A DNA stretch of 64,000 nucleotides from Cryptomeria japonica (GCF_030272615.1 NC_081407.1:265251074-265315073); one strand, 5' to 3'; shown: positions 30,771 through 42,006, counted from the first letter of the stretch. Notes: generated from the sequence alone by a model not told the origin. A program made the numbers and translations.

Positions 30771-31380
30771 CTAACAATCTTTACATATTGGATTAGCAGG
30801 CTTAACAATCTTAGGCAAATCTCTAACAGCTTGTGTAGAATTGATCTTAATCATTGAATCAAAATTTACATGACACATTCTCCTATGCCACAACCAACTC
30901 TCATCAATCTGAGCAATCAAACAACTTTTCTCATTGACATTTAAATGAAACATGTTACCATCAATCTTAGTTCTAGATGCAATCTCTATACCATAGGAAT
31001 TTAGGATCTTGCATTTTCCATTCTTCAATTGTAGATCGTAACCTTTATCAACCATCTGTCCAACACTCAAAATATTATGCTTCAAACCTTCAACATACAA
31101 GACATCATCAGTGTTATGCTTACCATTAAAATAAATAGAACATCTACCATAGATCACACAGGCTTTGCCATCTCCAAATCTTACTATTCCACCATCATAT
31201 CTTTCCATACTCACAAATTTACTTTTATCACCGGTCATATGATGTGAACAACCACTGTCTATCACAAATTCATCTTTCTCTTCAACTTTAGCAGCTAAAT
31301 ATTTCTCCTCAATAGTACATCTAGTGGAATCAATAGGTACAGGTCCATCTTCCTTAATGGAAAGAACATTAATAAACTAC
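30771..31380 (-). pseudogene. pol: C6 protease and GAG-pre-integrase
   Basis: The main frame starts MIDSGCSHHMTGDKSKF, with the intact D-S-G active site. It continues VRFGDGKACVIYGRCS, DVLYVEGLKHNILSVGQM, and the HHCC knuckle SWLWHRRMCHVNF with CKDC, where a stop occurs at 30771. Upstream, the end of gag reads PVPIDSTRCTIEEKYLAAKV near 31300-31360. It is more complete than the C1 copy at 32.24-32.6 kb, which has lost 13 bp near 32473. Confidence 0.88.
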
Positions 31381-31582
31381 TAATTAGGGCTTCCATGACT
31401 TGCCCATTCTCCTGAATCTCTCTCTTTTGGTCATCGGTGAGAGTACCGGTAGGGATAACATAGGCATTCTCAACATAGCTCCAATGTTGAGCACCCATGC
31501 TTCTGATGTATATCTTCATTTTACCCTTCCATATTTTAAAGTTGTCTTTGTTGAACTTTGGACCTTCCCTCTTCATCATTAG
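31381..31582 (-). pseudogene. gag: C6 gag N-terminus
   Basis: The start MMKREGPKFNKDNFKIWKGK resembles the copia gag start (NYSIWK type) and continues GAQHWSYVENAYVIP and MEALISSLL. It then jumps directly to the end of gag (PVPIDSTRC), so most of gag including the zinc knuckle is deleted. The ATG lies 55 bp inside the PBS. Confidence 0.82.
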
Positions 31583-31636
31583 AGTAGGATCTTTACCTCA
31601 AGTGGTTAAGCTTACAACACAGAGGACCTAGAGGAA

Positions 31637-31648
31637 GCTTTGATACCA
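31637..31648 (-). other. C6 primer-binding site
   Basis: The minus strand reads TGGTATCAAAGC directly after the LTR end. Confidence 0.85.
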
Positions 31649-31650
31649 AT

Positions 31651-32047
31651 TGATAAATTAATGATGACCAGTTAGTACCAAACCGGTACTGAGAGGGGGG
31701 GGTGAATTAAAATTGATAAAAATAGTTTCTCTTGAACTGGTTAGACCGAGAACCCTGCCCTTTGACTGGCAAGCAATAACACTGGTCTAAACCAGATTAC
31801 TACTGGTTAAGCATACCATATGAAACCTTGATACAAAACATTCCATATACCGGTTCACATTCCAACATACTGGTTCTCTTGAACAAACATACCGCTTCAC
31901 TTGTTCACATATACTGGTTCACATTTTGACATATACCGGTTCACATTTCAACATACCGGTTCACTTGGACAAACATTACTTCAATATACTGGTTCACTCT
32001 TCATCATATTGACATGAATGAAAACATACTCTGCACATATGCCAACA
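31651..32047 (-). repeat. C6 5' LTR (397 bp)
   Basis: On the minus strand it starts TGTTGGCATATGTGC and ends 'taatttatca'. It is flanked by the PBS on the left and on the right by AGAAA (32048-32052), part of the C1 integrase codons. It is unlike the C1 LTR, so C6 is from another subfamily. U3 carries about seven repeats of an ACCGGT-containing word. Confidence 0.82.
31852..32000. repeat. ACCGGTTCAC direct repeats in the C6 LTR
   Basis: Seven units, 17-24 bp apart, share 'acatataccggttcacattt'. Some have CTGG or CCGC in place of CCGG. Confidence 0.75.
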
Positions 32048-32052
32048 AGAAA

Positions 32053-32736
32053 TCCTTGTTTGCTCACCCAACTAACAAGCTTTACATATTGGATTAGCAG
32101 GCTTAACAATCTTAGGCAGATCTCTAACAGCTTGTGTAGAATTGATCTTAATCATTGAATCAAAATTTACATGACACATTCTCCTATGCCACAACCAACT
32201 CTCATCAATTTGAGCAATCAAACAACTTTTATCACTGACATTTTAATGAAAAATGTTACCTTCAATCTTAGTTCCAGATGCAATCTCTATACCAGAGGAA
32301 TTTAGGATCTTGCATTTTCCATTCTTCAATTGTAGATCGTAACCTTTATCAACCATCTGTCCAACACTCAAAATATTATGCTTCAAACCTTCAATATACA
32401 AGACATCATCAGTGTTTTTCTTACCATTAAAATAAATAGAACCTCTACCACATATCACATAGGCTTTGCCACTATTCCACCATCATATCTTTCTGTACTC
32501 ACAAATTTACTTTTATCACTGGTCATATGATGTGAACAACCACTGTCTATCACACATTCAACTTTCTCTTCAACTTTAGCAGCTAAATATTTCTCCTCAA
32601 TAGTAAATCTAGTGCAATCAATAGGTACAGATCCATCTTCCTTAATGACAAGAAATACAACTTCATCTCCTTCTAATTCTTAAACTGTAACACCTTCATT
32701 AGCAACATAATAACAATTCTTCTAATTCCTATACTT
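32053..32736 (-). pseudogene. pol: C1 protease and pre-integrase
   Basis: Minus-strand frames: the remnant of the HHCC knuckle at the left end, RGSIYFNGKKNTDDVLYIEG, NILSVGQMVDKGYDL, and GCSHHMTSDKSKF near 32540 with the D-S-G region disrupted upstream. A 13-bp deletion near 32473 removes part of the V-R-F-G-D-G segment. It is the sister copy of 30771-31380. C6 cuts its left end. Confidence 0.85.
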
Positions 32737-33004
32737 TCAATTAGACTTGTAAGGCTTATCATACTTGTCTTGCTTCTCATATCTATCATTCCTATCATGC
32801 TTATCAAATTTATCATGCCTATAATACTTAGCCATTCTCTCTAGGCATCTAGAAGAAAAATGTCCTATCTTATTGCAAGAGAAACATTTCAGAGGCAATT
32901 TTCCATCATACTTATCGGTTCCCTTAGGCAATCTTTGAGCAATTAATGCTTCAAGCTCATCCAACTCTATTTCTTTCTCTTCCATCTCTCTTCTCTCTCT
33001 TTCA
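32737..33004 (-). pseudogene. gag: C1 gag nucleocapsid part
   Basis: The frame reads EMEEKEIELDELEALIAQRL, then PLKCFSCNKIGHFSSRCLER, an intact CCHC zinc knuckle, then a tail of repeated lysine/aspartate/tyrosine words (KYDKHDRNDRYEK type). S1 interrupts it at 33004, and the N-terminal part continues beyond S1 at 34718. Confidence 0.88.
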
Positions 33005-34712
33005 TGTTGGACACAATGGAACACTGAGAGGGGGTGAATCGGTGATTTAAACACTTTTTCTTTAATCAGAGCTATACATGTTCAATATGAAATACACAAG
33101 ATGCAGACCTGTTACCAAAGCAATGCAAACAATGTGTGTAGGATAAATAACTAAAAGATTAATACTTCACACACATGAAGATGCAACACATAACACCAGA
33201 TGTATGAGGAAAACACAATGTGGGAAAAAACCTCAGTGAGAATAGCTGTTGGAGATCTTCTGCTCCAATCCAGCCTCACAATGAAAAGATCCGATTACAA
33301 ATTTTAGGGCACCAACCCAAGGAGCACCAACGCCTGCACAATTTATAGGCTACAACCTAAAGGAGCTACAACCCTGCACTAAGCATCTACTCAGTGTAAA
33401 CAATATGAAAAATAGATAAATAATAGAGATTCTTCCTGCAAATGAAGTTTTGCAACCTTTCAAAGCTTTGCAGTATCGGTTTCTATCTTACCGGTTTATA
33501 TCAACTCAACACACACTGCAACTTAGCCTTCCTACTAGTTCTAACTCTCCTTAATCTTCTCTCCCTCTATTTTTCTAATTTCAAATCGCACTTGGCCACT
33601 CTCTATCGGGTACTGCTTCTTCCAGTTTGTCACCTCTGCATTCTATGCTCACTCTATTGGTTTGTTCCTTACACTGGTTTACCCTACTTCTCCTTATCGG
33701 TACAGTCTTCACTCACAAAAACTTGAAGTGTTTTTCTCTTTTTTCTCTCAGATAATAATTTCACTCTCTTCTTTTCCCTTTAGTAGCAGCTCCTCTATCT
33801 TTCTTAGGTCACCATATTTAATCTAAAGATTTCCCACCAAAAATTGATTCAAATAGAGGGTGGCTAGGGTTTCATTCTTCCAACCAAATCTACATCCAAT
33901 CTGATTCGATCTGCCTTGGATCACACACCTGTATTGGAGGAATAAGCCATCACACATTTTCCATCTATCCAAAATGTGTTTACCAAAAATAGAAAACCCC
34001 ACCATGATTTCTGGCCTTGAAATCTGTCAACTCATTTATGACCCAGTTGTTTCCTTCTCAAGTTCCTCTTGAAATCTGATTTCCTTGCTTCGATCTAGGC
34101 ACCAACAACTCCTTGATCTTTCTCTGTCATTCATTCTTCTTCAAGCTGCATCAATCTATTATTGACCCGTGATTTGTGACATTTTCATTAATGTCGACTA
34201 ACTGCTCCAACAACCATGTCGATGGAAATTTAACTGACCTCTGCATGCTTGCCACCTCAGCTCCATGTGGCATCACATTGGCATACACTCAGCTCAGTGA
34301 CACAAGGTTAGTTTAAACTTGATCATTTATCAAACTCATACAGGCACAAGCCCTTACCGATGAGACCCTCTCCTGCTACTAACTGGTTGTATACACTGCA
34401 CCGGTAGCACAACTTCACCTCCGGTGGTTTGTGATCTCTTTGTCACTCTGCCTCTTTATCACAAACATTATCACAAGCAAATAGTCAACCTTTATACCTA
34501 TTATAACTGGTCATGCCAACATGCAACATCATATCACCTCTTATCGGTGATGTCACTGATAGTCTCAATACCTACTTGTCTTCCACCATACCGATTAACA
34601 AGCCTTCATGTTAATCTTCCTTATGCCAATTCAATCTCCTTCATACTGGGTTGACATACCCTACCGGTAGCCTACAATACCAGTTGATATCAATGACAAC
34701 TTAATGCCAACA
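33005..34712 (-). mobile_element. S1: solo LTR (1708 bp) in C1 gag
   Basis: It starts TGTTGGACAC and ends 'aatgccaaca'. TTTCA (33000-33004) and TTTTA (34713-34717) are the duplicated target with one change. The flanking gag frame rejoins when it is removed. It has the G-rich/C-rich U5 end 'gagagggggtgaatcgg', which puts it on the minus strand. No internal region remains, as expected after LTR-LTR recombination. It holds no gene. Confidence 0.85.
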
Positions 34713-34717
34713 TTTTA

Positions 34718-35433
34718 TATATGGATATTTTGCACTCATCAGGATCATACTTCTTCTTTCTGGATATAGATGATGATGCTCAAAATGCAGTCTATGACTT
34801 TCCATGTAATTCTCCAAATTCACTCAACTTAAATGCAACAATCTTTCCAACCAACATATCTCTTGTTACTATAGTCATACTTTGGATCTCATCAATAGAA
34901 GCAACCTTATGTTTCTAAGAAAGAGGCAAAGATCTCAGCACCTTAGCAACTATTTCATCTTCTTCAAGGGTTCAATCGACACATCTGATACCTAGGAGAA
35001 GGTCATTCACCTTAGCCATGAAAGAATGTATGTTCTCATCATCTCCCATCTTCAGCATCTCATATTTTCCTTTCAAACTCTACAACTTAGGAACTTTCAC
35101 TTGTTTATCTCCTTCATACAGGATTTCAAGCTTCTCCTAGATCTCATGTGTGGTCTGAATTCCCATGACATTTGTCATCTCAGAGTTGGTTAGGGCACTA
35201 AGCAATGCTTCCTTTTCTCTAATGTTATTTTCAACTTCCTTGATCTCATCGGCACTAACCGGTCCATTTGGAGGAGCAAAATAGGCATTCTTTATAATAT
35301 TCCAATAATCTTCTCCAAAATATTTCAAGTGCACTTCCATTCGGTTCTTCCATATAGAATAGTTACTTCCATCAAATCTCAGATTGTCCTTCTTAAAGAT
35401 AACACCTATAGCTACCATCCCGGATCTCCTCAA
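34718..35433 (-). pseudogene. gag: C1 gag N-terminal part
   Basis: The start region reads NLRFDGSNYSIWKNRMEVHL, then EDYWNIIKNAYF, EKEALLSALTNSEM. Downstream, in broken frames, the gag core continues to the motif KIVAFKLSEFGEL near 34810. The family forms the particle shell. Frameshifts and stops are frequent after position 35137. Confidence 0.85.
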
Positions 35434-35460
35434 GCAGTTAAGCTTCTTCTGGAGGATCTA

Positions 35461-35472
35461 GCTCTGATACAA
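35461..35472 (-). other. C1 primer-binding site
   Basis: The minus strand reads TTGTATCAGAGC, one change from the exact initiator-Met site, immediately left of the 5' LTR. Confidence 0.8.
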
Positions 35473-35474
35473 AT

Positions 35475-36707
35475 TGTTAGCAACAAAGAGGAGGAAAACT
35501 GAGAGGGGGGGGTAAATTAGTTTTCACTGGATCTACAAACTTAACTACAAAAAAAGATCTGATAAACTGTAGCAATAATAAAGACAAGAAAATTGATAGC
35601 ACAACACACAACACCAAGATGTTAATGTGGAAAACCCGATTAAGGGAAAAACCATGGTGGGAATCTACCCACAGTAAGATGATACTTTGCAACATTATGT
35701 GAAAATATTACAATGGGGTATGCACATGCACTTAGGCACATTGCTCAAAATATAATGACCCAGAAGGCTACAACCCTCAGGGAAGTCTCACTGACTTACA
35801 ACAAGATTTGAACTACAATCTAGAAGAAATATATTGAAAGAATAGCATCTCCAAATGCCTGATTACAGTTTCGGTTAAGCACAAATGTTTGCTCTGCAAC
35901 ACCAATCTCTCCTCAATCACAATGTCGAAGGATGTATTCACTTGCTCGCACCTTTACCACTCTTAGATAATGCAAACACAACCTCTATATCTAAATTACA
36001 TGAATATATCACCTATTTATACAATTCATCAACCTTGATAATAAGGTCGGCTAAACCCTCAACTCACAATTACAAAATTATATCATGCGATACAAAGATC
36101 GACCACCATACCAATATAATGATTTACATTACATAGCATGAACTTAATTCAAATTCCCAAATGTACAATACCACCAAAAATCATGCCAAGAACAACTGCA
36201 ACATGCTACACCACCAGAAATATCGCATAACACAAAAATCATCACCGGTTCATGAAAACCACCAATAACTCGCATAATGATCAATACAAATAATCAAAAT
36301 AAATAGGACACAATTAGGAAACACTATCAAGCACATTAGAATCATCAATAACAGTTGCACCAACACCACTTATCAAATCTTCATTTGTCAATGTCTGAAA
36401 ACTCAAGAACACAACCAATCAACAACTGTCACAAAGAAAGATAACTTGTGGAGCACAAAATCACTAACCATATAAAATGAAGATATACAAGACCATCCCA
36501 AACATCATCCCAAAATCTCAGCTCAAGATCTAGTCACATCGGAATATACCGGAGGAAATACTGAACTCTACAAAGTACTGATCAACAAAAAGAAATTGCA
36601 AACCGGTTCATAATATCTTCTCAATAACCGGAGCAATTCACATGAATATGTTGACATCAATGACAACAAAATATCCTAGTAGTAGTAATGTCCAAAAATC
36701 TACAACA
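35475..36707 (-). repeat. C1 5' LTR (1233 bp)
   Basis: It reads TGTTAG at the left end and 'tctacaaca' at the right end. It contains the U5 motif (complement of CCATGGTTTTTCCC near 35645), a G-run and the TATA-like box near 36013. It is paired with 360-949 plus 6683-7251. Confidence 0.9.
36013..36021 (-). promoter_or_regulatory. Probable TATA box of C1 5' LTR
   Basis: TATAAATAG on the minus strand. The 3' LTR lacks it because of an 88-bp deletion between 'attca' repeats. Confidence 0.5.
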
Positions 36708-36712
36708 GTAAC

Positions 36713-37717
36713 ACATATAAAGACCTGATCCTTGGAGGAGAAGAGATCTTTTCTGAAAAGAAATGTATCTCCAAGAGGAGTTTTTGAAAAAACATATCAT
36801 CTTATACCAAAATAAGGGAAGGAGAACAAGAATGCATACCTTCCTTCTATTTCTAGGTGAAAGGGATTCTTGATGAAGGATGACACACTTTTGATCTGAT
36901 GTGAGGGGTAAGTTTATAATAGATATACATTGCCAAGTGTAAAAGAGGTTGTAGTCAAGGGTACACACCTCTTGCATAAGAGAGAATCCTTGAGAAAAAA
37001 AACAACTTCACACAAGGAATGACATAAAATTATAAGCAAACACCACTCAACAAAGGAAAAGTGGATCCTTAGAAAGGATAGGAAAGAGATCAATTCCCCC
37101 CAAGAGTAAGGTTAATGAGAAGAATTAAACAACCTCTAAGGAGAGATTAGACATAATAGATTCGCAATATACTCACATGAAGAAATATTCAATGAAAGAA
37201 AAGACATTAAGATATATAAAATGCAACTCTAGAGAAGAGGTAATCTTCAAAGAGAGAAGGAAAGAATTAGATGAAGAATCATAAACTCCCCCAAGGAGAG
37301 ATAAATCATAAGAGACATACCATTCCAAGTAAGAAAGGACATCAAAGTATGAAAAATGCAACCCCCTAAAGGAAATATTGAAATCCTTAGATAGGAAAAG
37401 GAATAAGATAAGAGATAAGAATGAATTATGTTGCTGCCCCAAGATGTTTGTAATTTAAAAAGCATCACCTCTTATGACAAAGAACCCCCAATGAAGTTAA
37501 CTACTTGTTCCATAAGGTGATGAGCAATATGAAGGGTGAATGGAGTGCTAAGGCACTAACTCTTCACCAAGGAAGAGTGCAAGTTAGTTGTAAGAGCTAT
37601 GTGTGCCCTATCATATTGGTCTTGAACACATATTTTAAATGCTTTACATTTTCCAAGATAATGAGAATAACTACGATGAAAAAGACAATGTTCATTACTT
37701 TCCTTATGCTTATAATT
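36713..37717 (-). other. G3 internal region without a recognisable domain
   Basis: It is AT-rich with repeated words such as 'aaggagagat' and 'cttagaaaggat', and similar to 51050-51420 in G1. Open frames are short and carry no domain I recognise. Confidence 0.5.
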
Positions 37718-37990
37718 TTAATTAAGTCTAATGAAAGGAAAAACAACATTCTTATCATACTTCAATCTCCAAAATATTTTGGTGGCTATCATCTCTTGGT
37801 CATCAATAGGATTAGGTATTGTCTCTTCAGATGTAGGATAAGGATTATTAGAAGAATATGGATTGTCATCTAGATTTTTAATAGTTCCATTATCAATTAG
37901 TTCTTGCATACTTTTTTGAAAATCTAGACAATCATTAGCATTATGATCATGAGTTTGATTATATGAACAAAAAAGAGTATTTGAAGAAGA
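37718..37990 (-). pseudogene. gag: G3 gag zinc-knuckle-like segment
   Basis: The minus strand gives CSYNQTHDHNANDCLDFQKS followed by MQELIDNGTIKNLDD. This is the nucleocapsid-like H/C knuckle and the 'QELIDNGTI' motif found in Ty3/gypsy gag proteins of plants. It ends in a frame broken after 37718. Confidence 0.75.
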
Positions 37991-38044
37991 AGAACCCCTA
38001 TATGCATGATAAGTCTTATGTCTTGCAAGATAATCCTTAAATTT

Positions 38045-38368
38045 TTAAATTCTAAGGAGATTATCCATAAGTGAATCATGATAATGTCCTAGACCTTCAA
38101 TACTAGTTTGTGTAGGAGGGTTTATAGGAACTCTAATTCCTTGTTCAAATTTTCCAAGTCCTTGTCCTCTAAAACCTTGTCTTGATATTATGTTATAGCC
38201 ACTCCTATAAGATATTTTTAATTGAGAAGGAGGAGGAACATTATAATGAATCTCTTTAAAATTAGTAGTGTAAGTGTATCTATAAGGAGAAAAGGGAAAA
38301 TTAGATGAACAAGGAATACCTTGTGTAGGGAGATTTTCCTTTCTATCACCATGCATATCATCTTTCAT
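38045..38368 (-). pseudogene. G3 G-patch-like gag/protease linker
   Basis: A 107-codon frame contains RQGFRGQGLGKFEQGIRV, a G-patch-like motif often found between gag and protease in plant Ty3/gypsy elements. It is followed by PINPPTQTSIEGLGHYHD. Stops flank it on both sides. Confidence 0.75.
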
Positions 38369-38448
38369 GGGTTAGGGAGGAAGATCCTTATCATCTAAGG
38401 CCTCATCTTTACTTAATATTATGTGGGGAGATAGATCATGAACAGAAT

Positions 38449-38838
38449 TTATAACATCATCTTCTCTACAAATGTTTTGATGATTAAGATAGGCTCTAGG
38501 AGAATAAGGGTGTAGAGAGGGATTGAAACACCAATATTTGGATCTTTCCTCCTTTTAGCTAGGGTATGTTCATGAGAAGAAGACGGTGCCATTTTTCTCT
38601 TCAATTCTTTCTCTCCATTAGAGAGATCATTGATAGGAGTATTAGCTCTTTCTTCATTCACATTAGATACCCTAGGAGAGGTACAAGTATTAGGTTTTTC
38701 ATTAGAATCTCTAGGATTAGGATCTACAAAAGCTTTGATGTGATCCACATATGTAATGCATTTTCCTAAAAATATCACCATAAAGCAACATGCACTATGG
38801 ATAAAAGAATTGAGATTGAAAAGATTGATAGGAAACAA
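38449..38838 (-). pseudogene. G3 charged N-terminal linker
   Basis: A 129-codon frame (VDPNPRDSNEKPNTCTSPRV, KELKRKMAPSSSHEH, LAKRRKDPNIGVS). It is hydrophilic, and a hydrophobic start could be incidental. A similar charged segment occurs at 58.8-58.3 kb in G1. No domain is recognised. Confidence 0.45.
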
Positions 38839-39337
38839 TTTAGAAATTTGAAAAATGCAATATGCCTATGAATGAAAATAAGCAATGTGAAGTGAAAGAA
38901 ACCATTATCTGACACATGATTATGATAAATATAAGTGAAAAGCAATGTAATCATATTTGAAATGGCAAATAAATCAAATATATTAAGCACCATTATGAAT
39001 GTTTAAAATTAGATCTGAAAATATAAGATGAATTATGTAACCCACAAATCAAATTAACTAAAATAAATTAGGGATTTTGTGAATTTAACCTCTAAATTAT
39101 GTAGTTTGATTAAAATAATATTATGAATGCAAAATTGAAAATTAAAATGTTCCCAAATCATATCTAAGATAATTAAACTCGCAAGTTCAATTTTTAGAAT
39201 TATAAATTAGGGTTTGTTGAATTTAACCTCCAACTTTATAAAACTCAATTGAAAACTGAACTTGTAAATATAAATTTGAATTTTAAAATACATAAACAAT
39301 CAGATCTAAGAACATAAATCAAAAATTAAGGGTGTAA
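38839..39337 (-). other. G3 leader
   Basis: An AT-rich sequence of about 500 bp between the PBS and the linker frame. No gene is seen. Confidence 0.5.
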
Positions 39338-39353
39338 GGATTCAGGTTCACCA
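39338..39353 (-). other. G3 probable primer-binding site
   Basis: The minus strand reads TGGTGAACCTGAATCC three bases after the LTR end (TACA). It is similar to the N2 site. Confidence 0.6.
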
Positions 39354-39356
39354 AAA

Positions 39357-40492
39357 TGTAAAGGTGAATTAGGGTTTCACCCAATGATTTACTAAAACCC
39401 TTAATTGTTTCTTAGGGACCAATTACATTAGAGAGGGGTGAATCCAATAGATCTAGCCTCAATCTAATAAAGATAGGGTTGAGAATCTTGATTAGATTAA
39501 CTGGTTGGAGTTGAACACTCTCTTTTTAAGTTGAATTGTGAAAATGATGAAATTAGGGTAAACGTGTGTAAATTGAAGCAATTATGAATAAACAGTGAAC
39601 TATCATCGTCAAACAAAGCCACAAACCTGGATTTGAGCAATATGTGAGTGTTTGGATTTGTTCCCAAATAGTTGACCTAAATTGTTAGGATTGGAATGCC
39701 CGCTACTCTGGTCCTCCACACTTTTCATTGTCCAAAGGGGAATATGTTCATCTTTATGAAATATGTTGATCCTAAAAGTTATAGCTTCACACCCGTTGTT
39801 GCACATAGTAGAGAAGGGAAAATGGTTGGGAATAGGGATTTGCCTAAGTCAAACCCCGATTTAGGAATTAACCTTTGAATGAACTAATGCAAATACTGAA
39901 ATAAATGATGGAAAGATATACCTTGGATCTGAAATTGTTGATGATGATGTTTTGCTTCTTGAATGTAATCACATATGTTGAATGAAATGACATGAACATG
40001 ACAAAACCATAATCACACACACATGCTTGCATATTAATGATGTAATTTTGCTCCACAATAGTTGAATGATGAATATGCAGCCTTGAAGATCTTTGAAATT
40101 CCTTGATGATGGATGCTTCACAGATGCAAGAATGTTGGATTTCTTGGAGATGGAAACTTAGCTTAATATGGATTAATGCACAAAATTGAATTACCACTAA
40201 ATAGATAGGACCCATCTTCCATTTTAAAATAGGGCCCAACTAAGAGGAACCAAGGTGAGGATGCTCTAGTCCTAAGACAAGGGCGCTAGTGCCTTGGTCC
40301 TTCTCAATTAGGAACCTCAATTTAGCTCCATGGAGGACATCCCTCTAGGAAATCAATTAGTGGGTGTACATGGCATAAAAACTAGAGATGAGGCACATAA
40401 CAGTCCTAAATAGGAGATGAGGAGAAGACATGCTAAAGTAGGGGCACAATCATGAGGATTAAACTAGCCCGGTAACAATTTATGATGCCACA
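39357..40492 (-). repeat. G3 5' LTR
   Basis: The left end is TGTAAAGGTG and the right end 'gatgccaca' (TGTGGCATC on the minus strand). G1 LTRs start TGTAGCATC/TGTAGTGTC. It borders the end of the G2 integrase tail with A5 (40493-40497). A purine tract is missing on the right, so this is not likely to be the G2 3' LTR. Confidence 0.75.
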
Positions 40493-40497
40493 AAAAA

Positions 40498-40647
40498 CTA
40501 TAATAAATAATATACAAAAGATTTGATTTTATGGGATTTGCTTCTATGGCATCGACAATTGGTAGTTCTTAAGGCTACATCATTAATGTGCCTTGTCATG
40601 AGAGTTCCATCTAATATTTTCAAATTTATCAACCCAAATTGAGTGAT
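40498..40647 (-). pseudogene. pol: G2 integrase C-terminal tail
   Basis: Minus-strand reading gives ITQFGLINLKILDGTLMTRH followed by INDVALRTTN. It fits the gypsy integrase C-terminal form in which '...HEI' is followed by a hydrophobic segment, 'LDG' and 'VNGSRLK', here INDVALR. It continues directly from the integrase at 47920 after removal of C3. Confidence 0.75.
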
Positions 40648-42006
40648 TGATGAAATAGCTCTGATTTCAGGTGGACAACTAAGAGGGGGGTGAATCAGTT
40701 GTCTAAAAAACTTACACAAATTAAACGTATTCTCAGATCTAATAATTAAACATGAAAGCATGAATCAACAACACAACATGAATACACATAACACCAAGAT
40801 TTTTGGCATGGAAAACTACAGTGGGAGCCTACCCACAATATGATTATACTCTATTAGAAGTATATGAAATATTACAATGGGGAATGTACATGCATTCAGG
40901 CACACTACCTAAAGCTCACTACTCAAAAATAAGAAAGGACTACAACCTAGGGAAGACTCACTATATTACAAACAGATTCGGATCACATCTAGAAGATCAT
41001 GAACTGATAGAATAACATCTCCTAATGCCTAGTTATAGTTCAGGTTAAGCACATAACAACTTCTTCTCACACTTCTTCTCTACCTCCAAAAGATGTATGC
41101 ATTATTCGCTCATATACTCATCCACAACACACTCAATTACAAAGATATTACATTTATTTATACATGATATCAACCTTGGTAAGATCAACAAGGTTGATTC
41201 AACACTCATCACCTAATTAAAAAAATATAACCACACACGCTACAATAACATATGTGGACCAAGCAATGTCAGCTAAGACATAGAATGAACCCATATCATA
41301 TTCCTCAAATGCGAAACACCTCCAAGAATTATGCATCAAACATCTACAACAAGCTACAAGCATTTGGTCAGCCAAAATAATGAAGAACACTAATACATCA
41401 AAGAAAATAATCAATTACATGCACAACGATCAATGCAGACCACCAACACAAAAAGCATGTGATCCAAAAACATCCACAAGCATCATGAAGTAGCACCGCA
41501 ACATCTGCAACAACTCAAATTACTTAAATGCTATCATCATTATATTGAACTTCAAGAAAACTAACTGCAATAACTATCAACTTGGAAAAAACACTTGTGG
41601 AGCTCCAAACCATAAACCAGTTGAATTGAAGACACACATGAACGTTCCAAACACTTCTCCAAATCTACAAATCAAGATATTGCAATGCGGAGCAATGCAG
41701 ATCAAAATACTGACACTGTCACCACTAAACAACTGAAAACCAACCACAACATAGATATCCATAGCACACTCAAATATTCATGCGGACCCCTAAAAATTGT
41801 ATTAAATCATCTATACACAATCCTCTACAAACCCTTTAATCCAAAAAATATGATTATCAACATGCTGAACAAATTCACTTACAGACCTCACTACATCACT
41901 GTCATAGACAAAGAAATATGTTGACATCAATGACAACACATCTCTCAGATATCACTAAAGAACATATTTGTAGCATACCTCCAAAAATATATCCAAACAT
42001 CCAACA
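40648..42006 (-). repeat. C3 3' LTR
   Basis: It starts 'tgatgaaatagctctg' and ends 'catccaaca'. It contains the TATA-like box at 41155-41162 (minus) and a G-run near 40683. It is next to the PPT at 42007. Confidence 0.9.
41155..41162 (-). promoter_or_regulatory. Probable TATA box in C3 LTR
   Basis: TATAAATA on the minus strand; the same 'catttatttatacatga' occurs in the 5' LTR near 47065. Confidence 0.5.

Larger units (their letters stand above)
30107..32047 (-). mobile_element. C6: copia fragment with a 5' LTR but no 3' LTR
   Basis: Right to left: an LTR (31651-32047), PBS (31637-31648), the first ~70 codons of gag, a gag deletion, protease, pre-integrase, integrase. It interrupts C1 in the segment 'ggatttctt' after the pre-integrase zinc knuckle. 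The protease/pre-integrase part duplicates the C1 copy at 32.06-32.6 kb almost identically. No matching 3' LTR exists to the left before C4. The simplest explanation is recombination between the C6 and C1 integrase copies that removed the distal half of C6. Confidence 0.7.
360..36707 (-). mobile_element. C1: Ty1/copia LTR retrotransposon, expanded to 36 kb by nested insertions
   Basis: The left LTR begins at 360 and the right LTR ends at 36707. Both are flanked by the 5-bp duplication GTAAC (355-359 and 36708-36712). Coding domains run right to left: gag (35433 to 34718, then 33004 to 32737), protease and pre-integrase (32.7-32.05 kb), integrase (30.8-30.1 kb), RT and RNase H (9.5-7.6 kb), then the polypurine tract at 7252. 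That order (integrase before RT) defines Ty1/copia. Five insertions interrupt it: N1, C5, C4, C6 and S1. Its coding frames are broken throughout, so it is not autonomous now. Confidence 0.9.
36708..40492 (-). mobile_element. G3: gypsy-type element, 5' half
   Basis: The 5' LTR (39357-40492), a PBS of the TGGTGAACC type (39338-39353) and gag/linker frames with a G-patch (38.8-37.7 kb) are visible. The element resumes beyond C1 at 1-359. Its sequence around the C1 insertion is similar to G1 at about 51.0-51.4 kb, so G1 and G3 are one family. The body is decayed. Its 3' LTR lies outside the window on the left. Confidence 0.75.

Noticed and set aside
39357-40492. This LTR as the 3' LTR of G2
   Set aside because: It directly follows the G2 integrase tail, but no purine tract precedes it and a PBS-like site lies on its other side, as expected for the 5' LTR of G3. 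A shared LTR in a tandem arrangement is not fully excluded.
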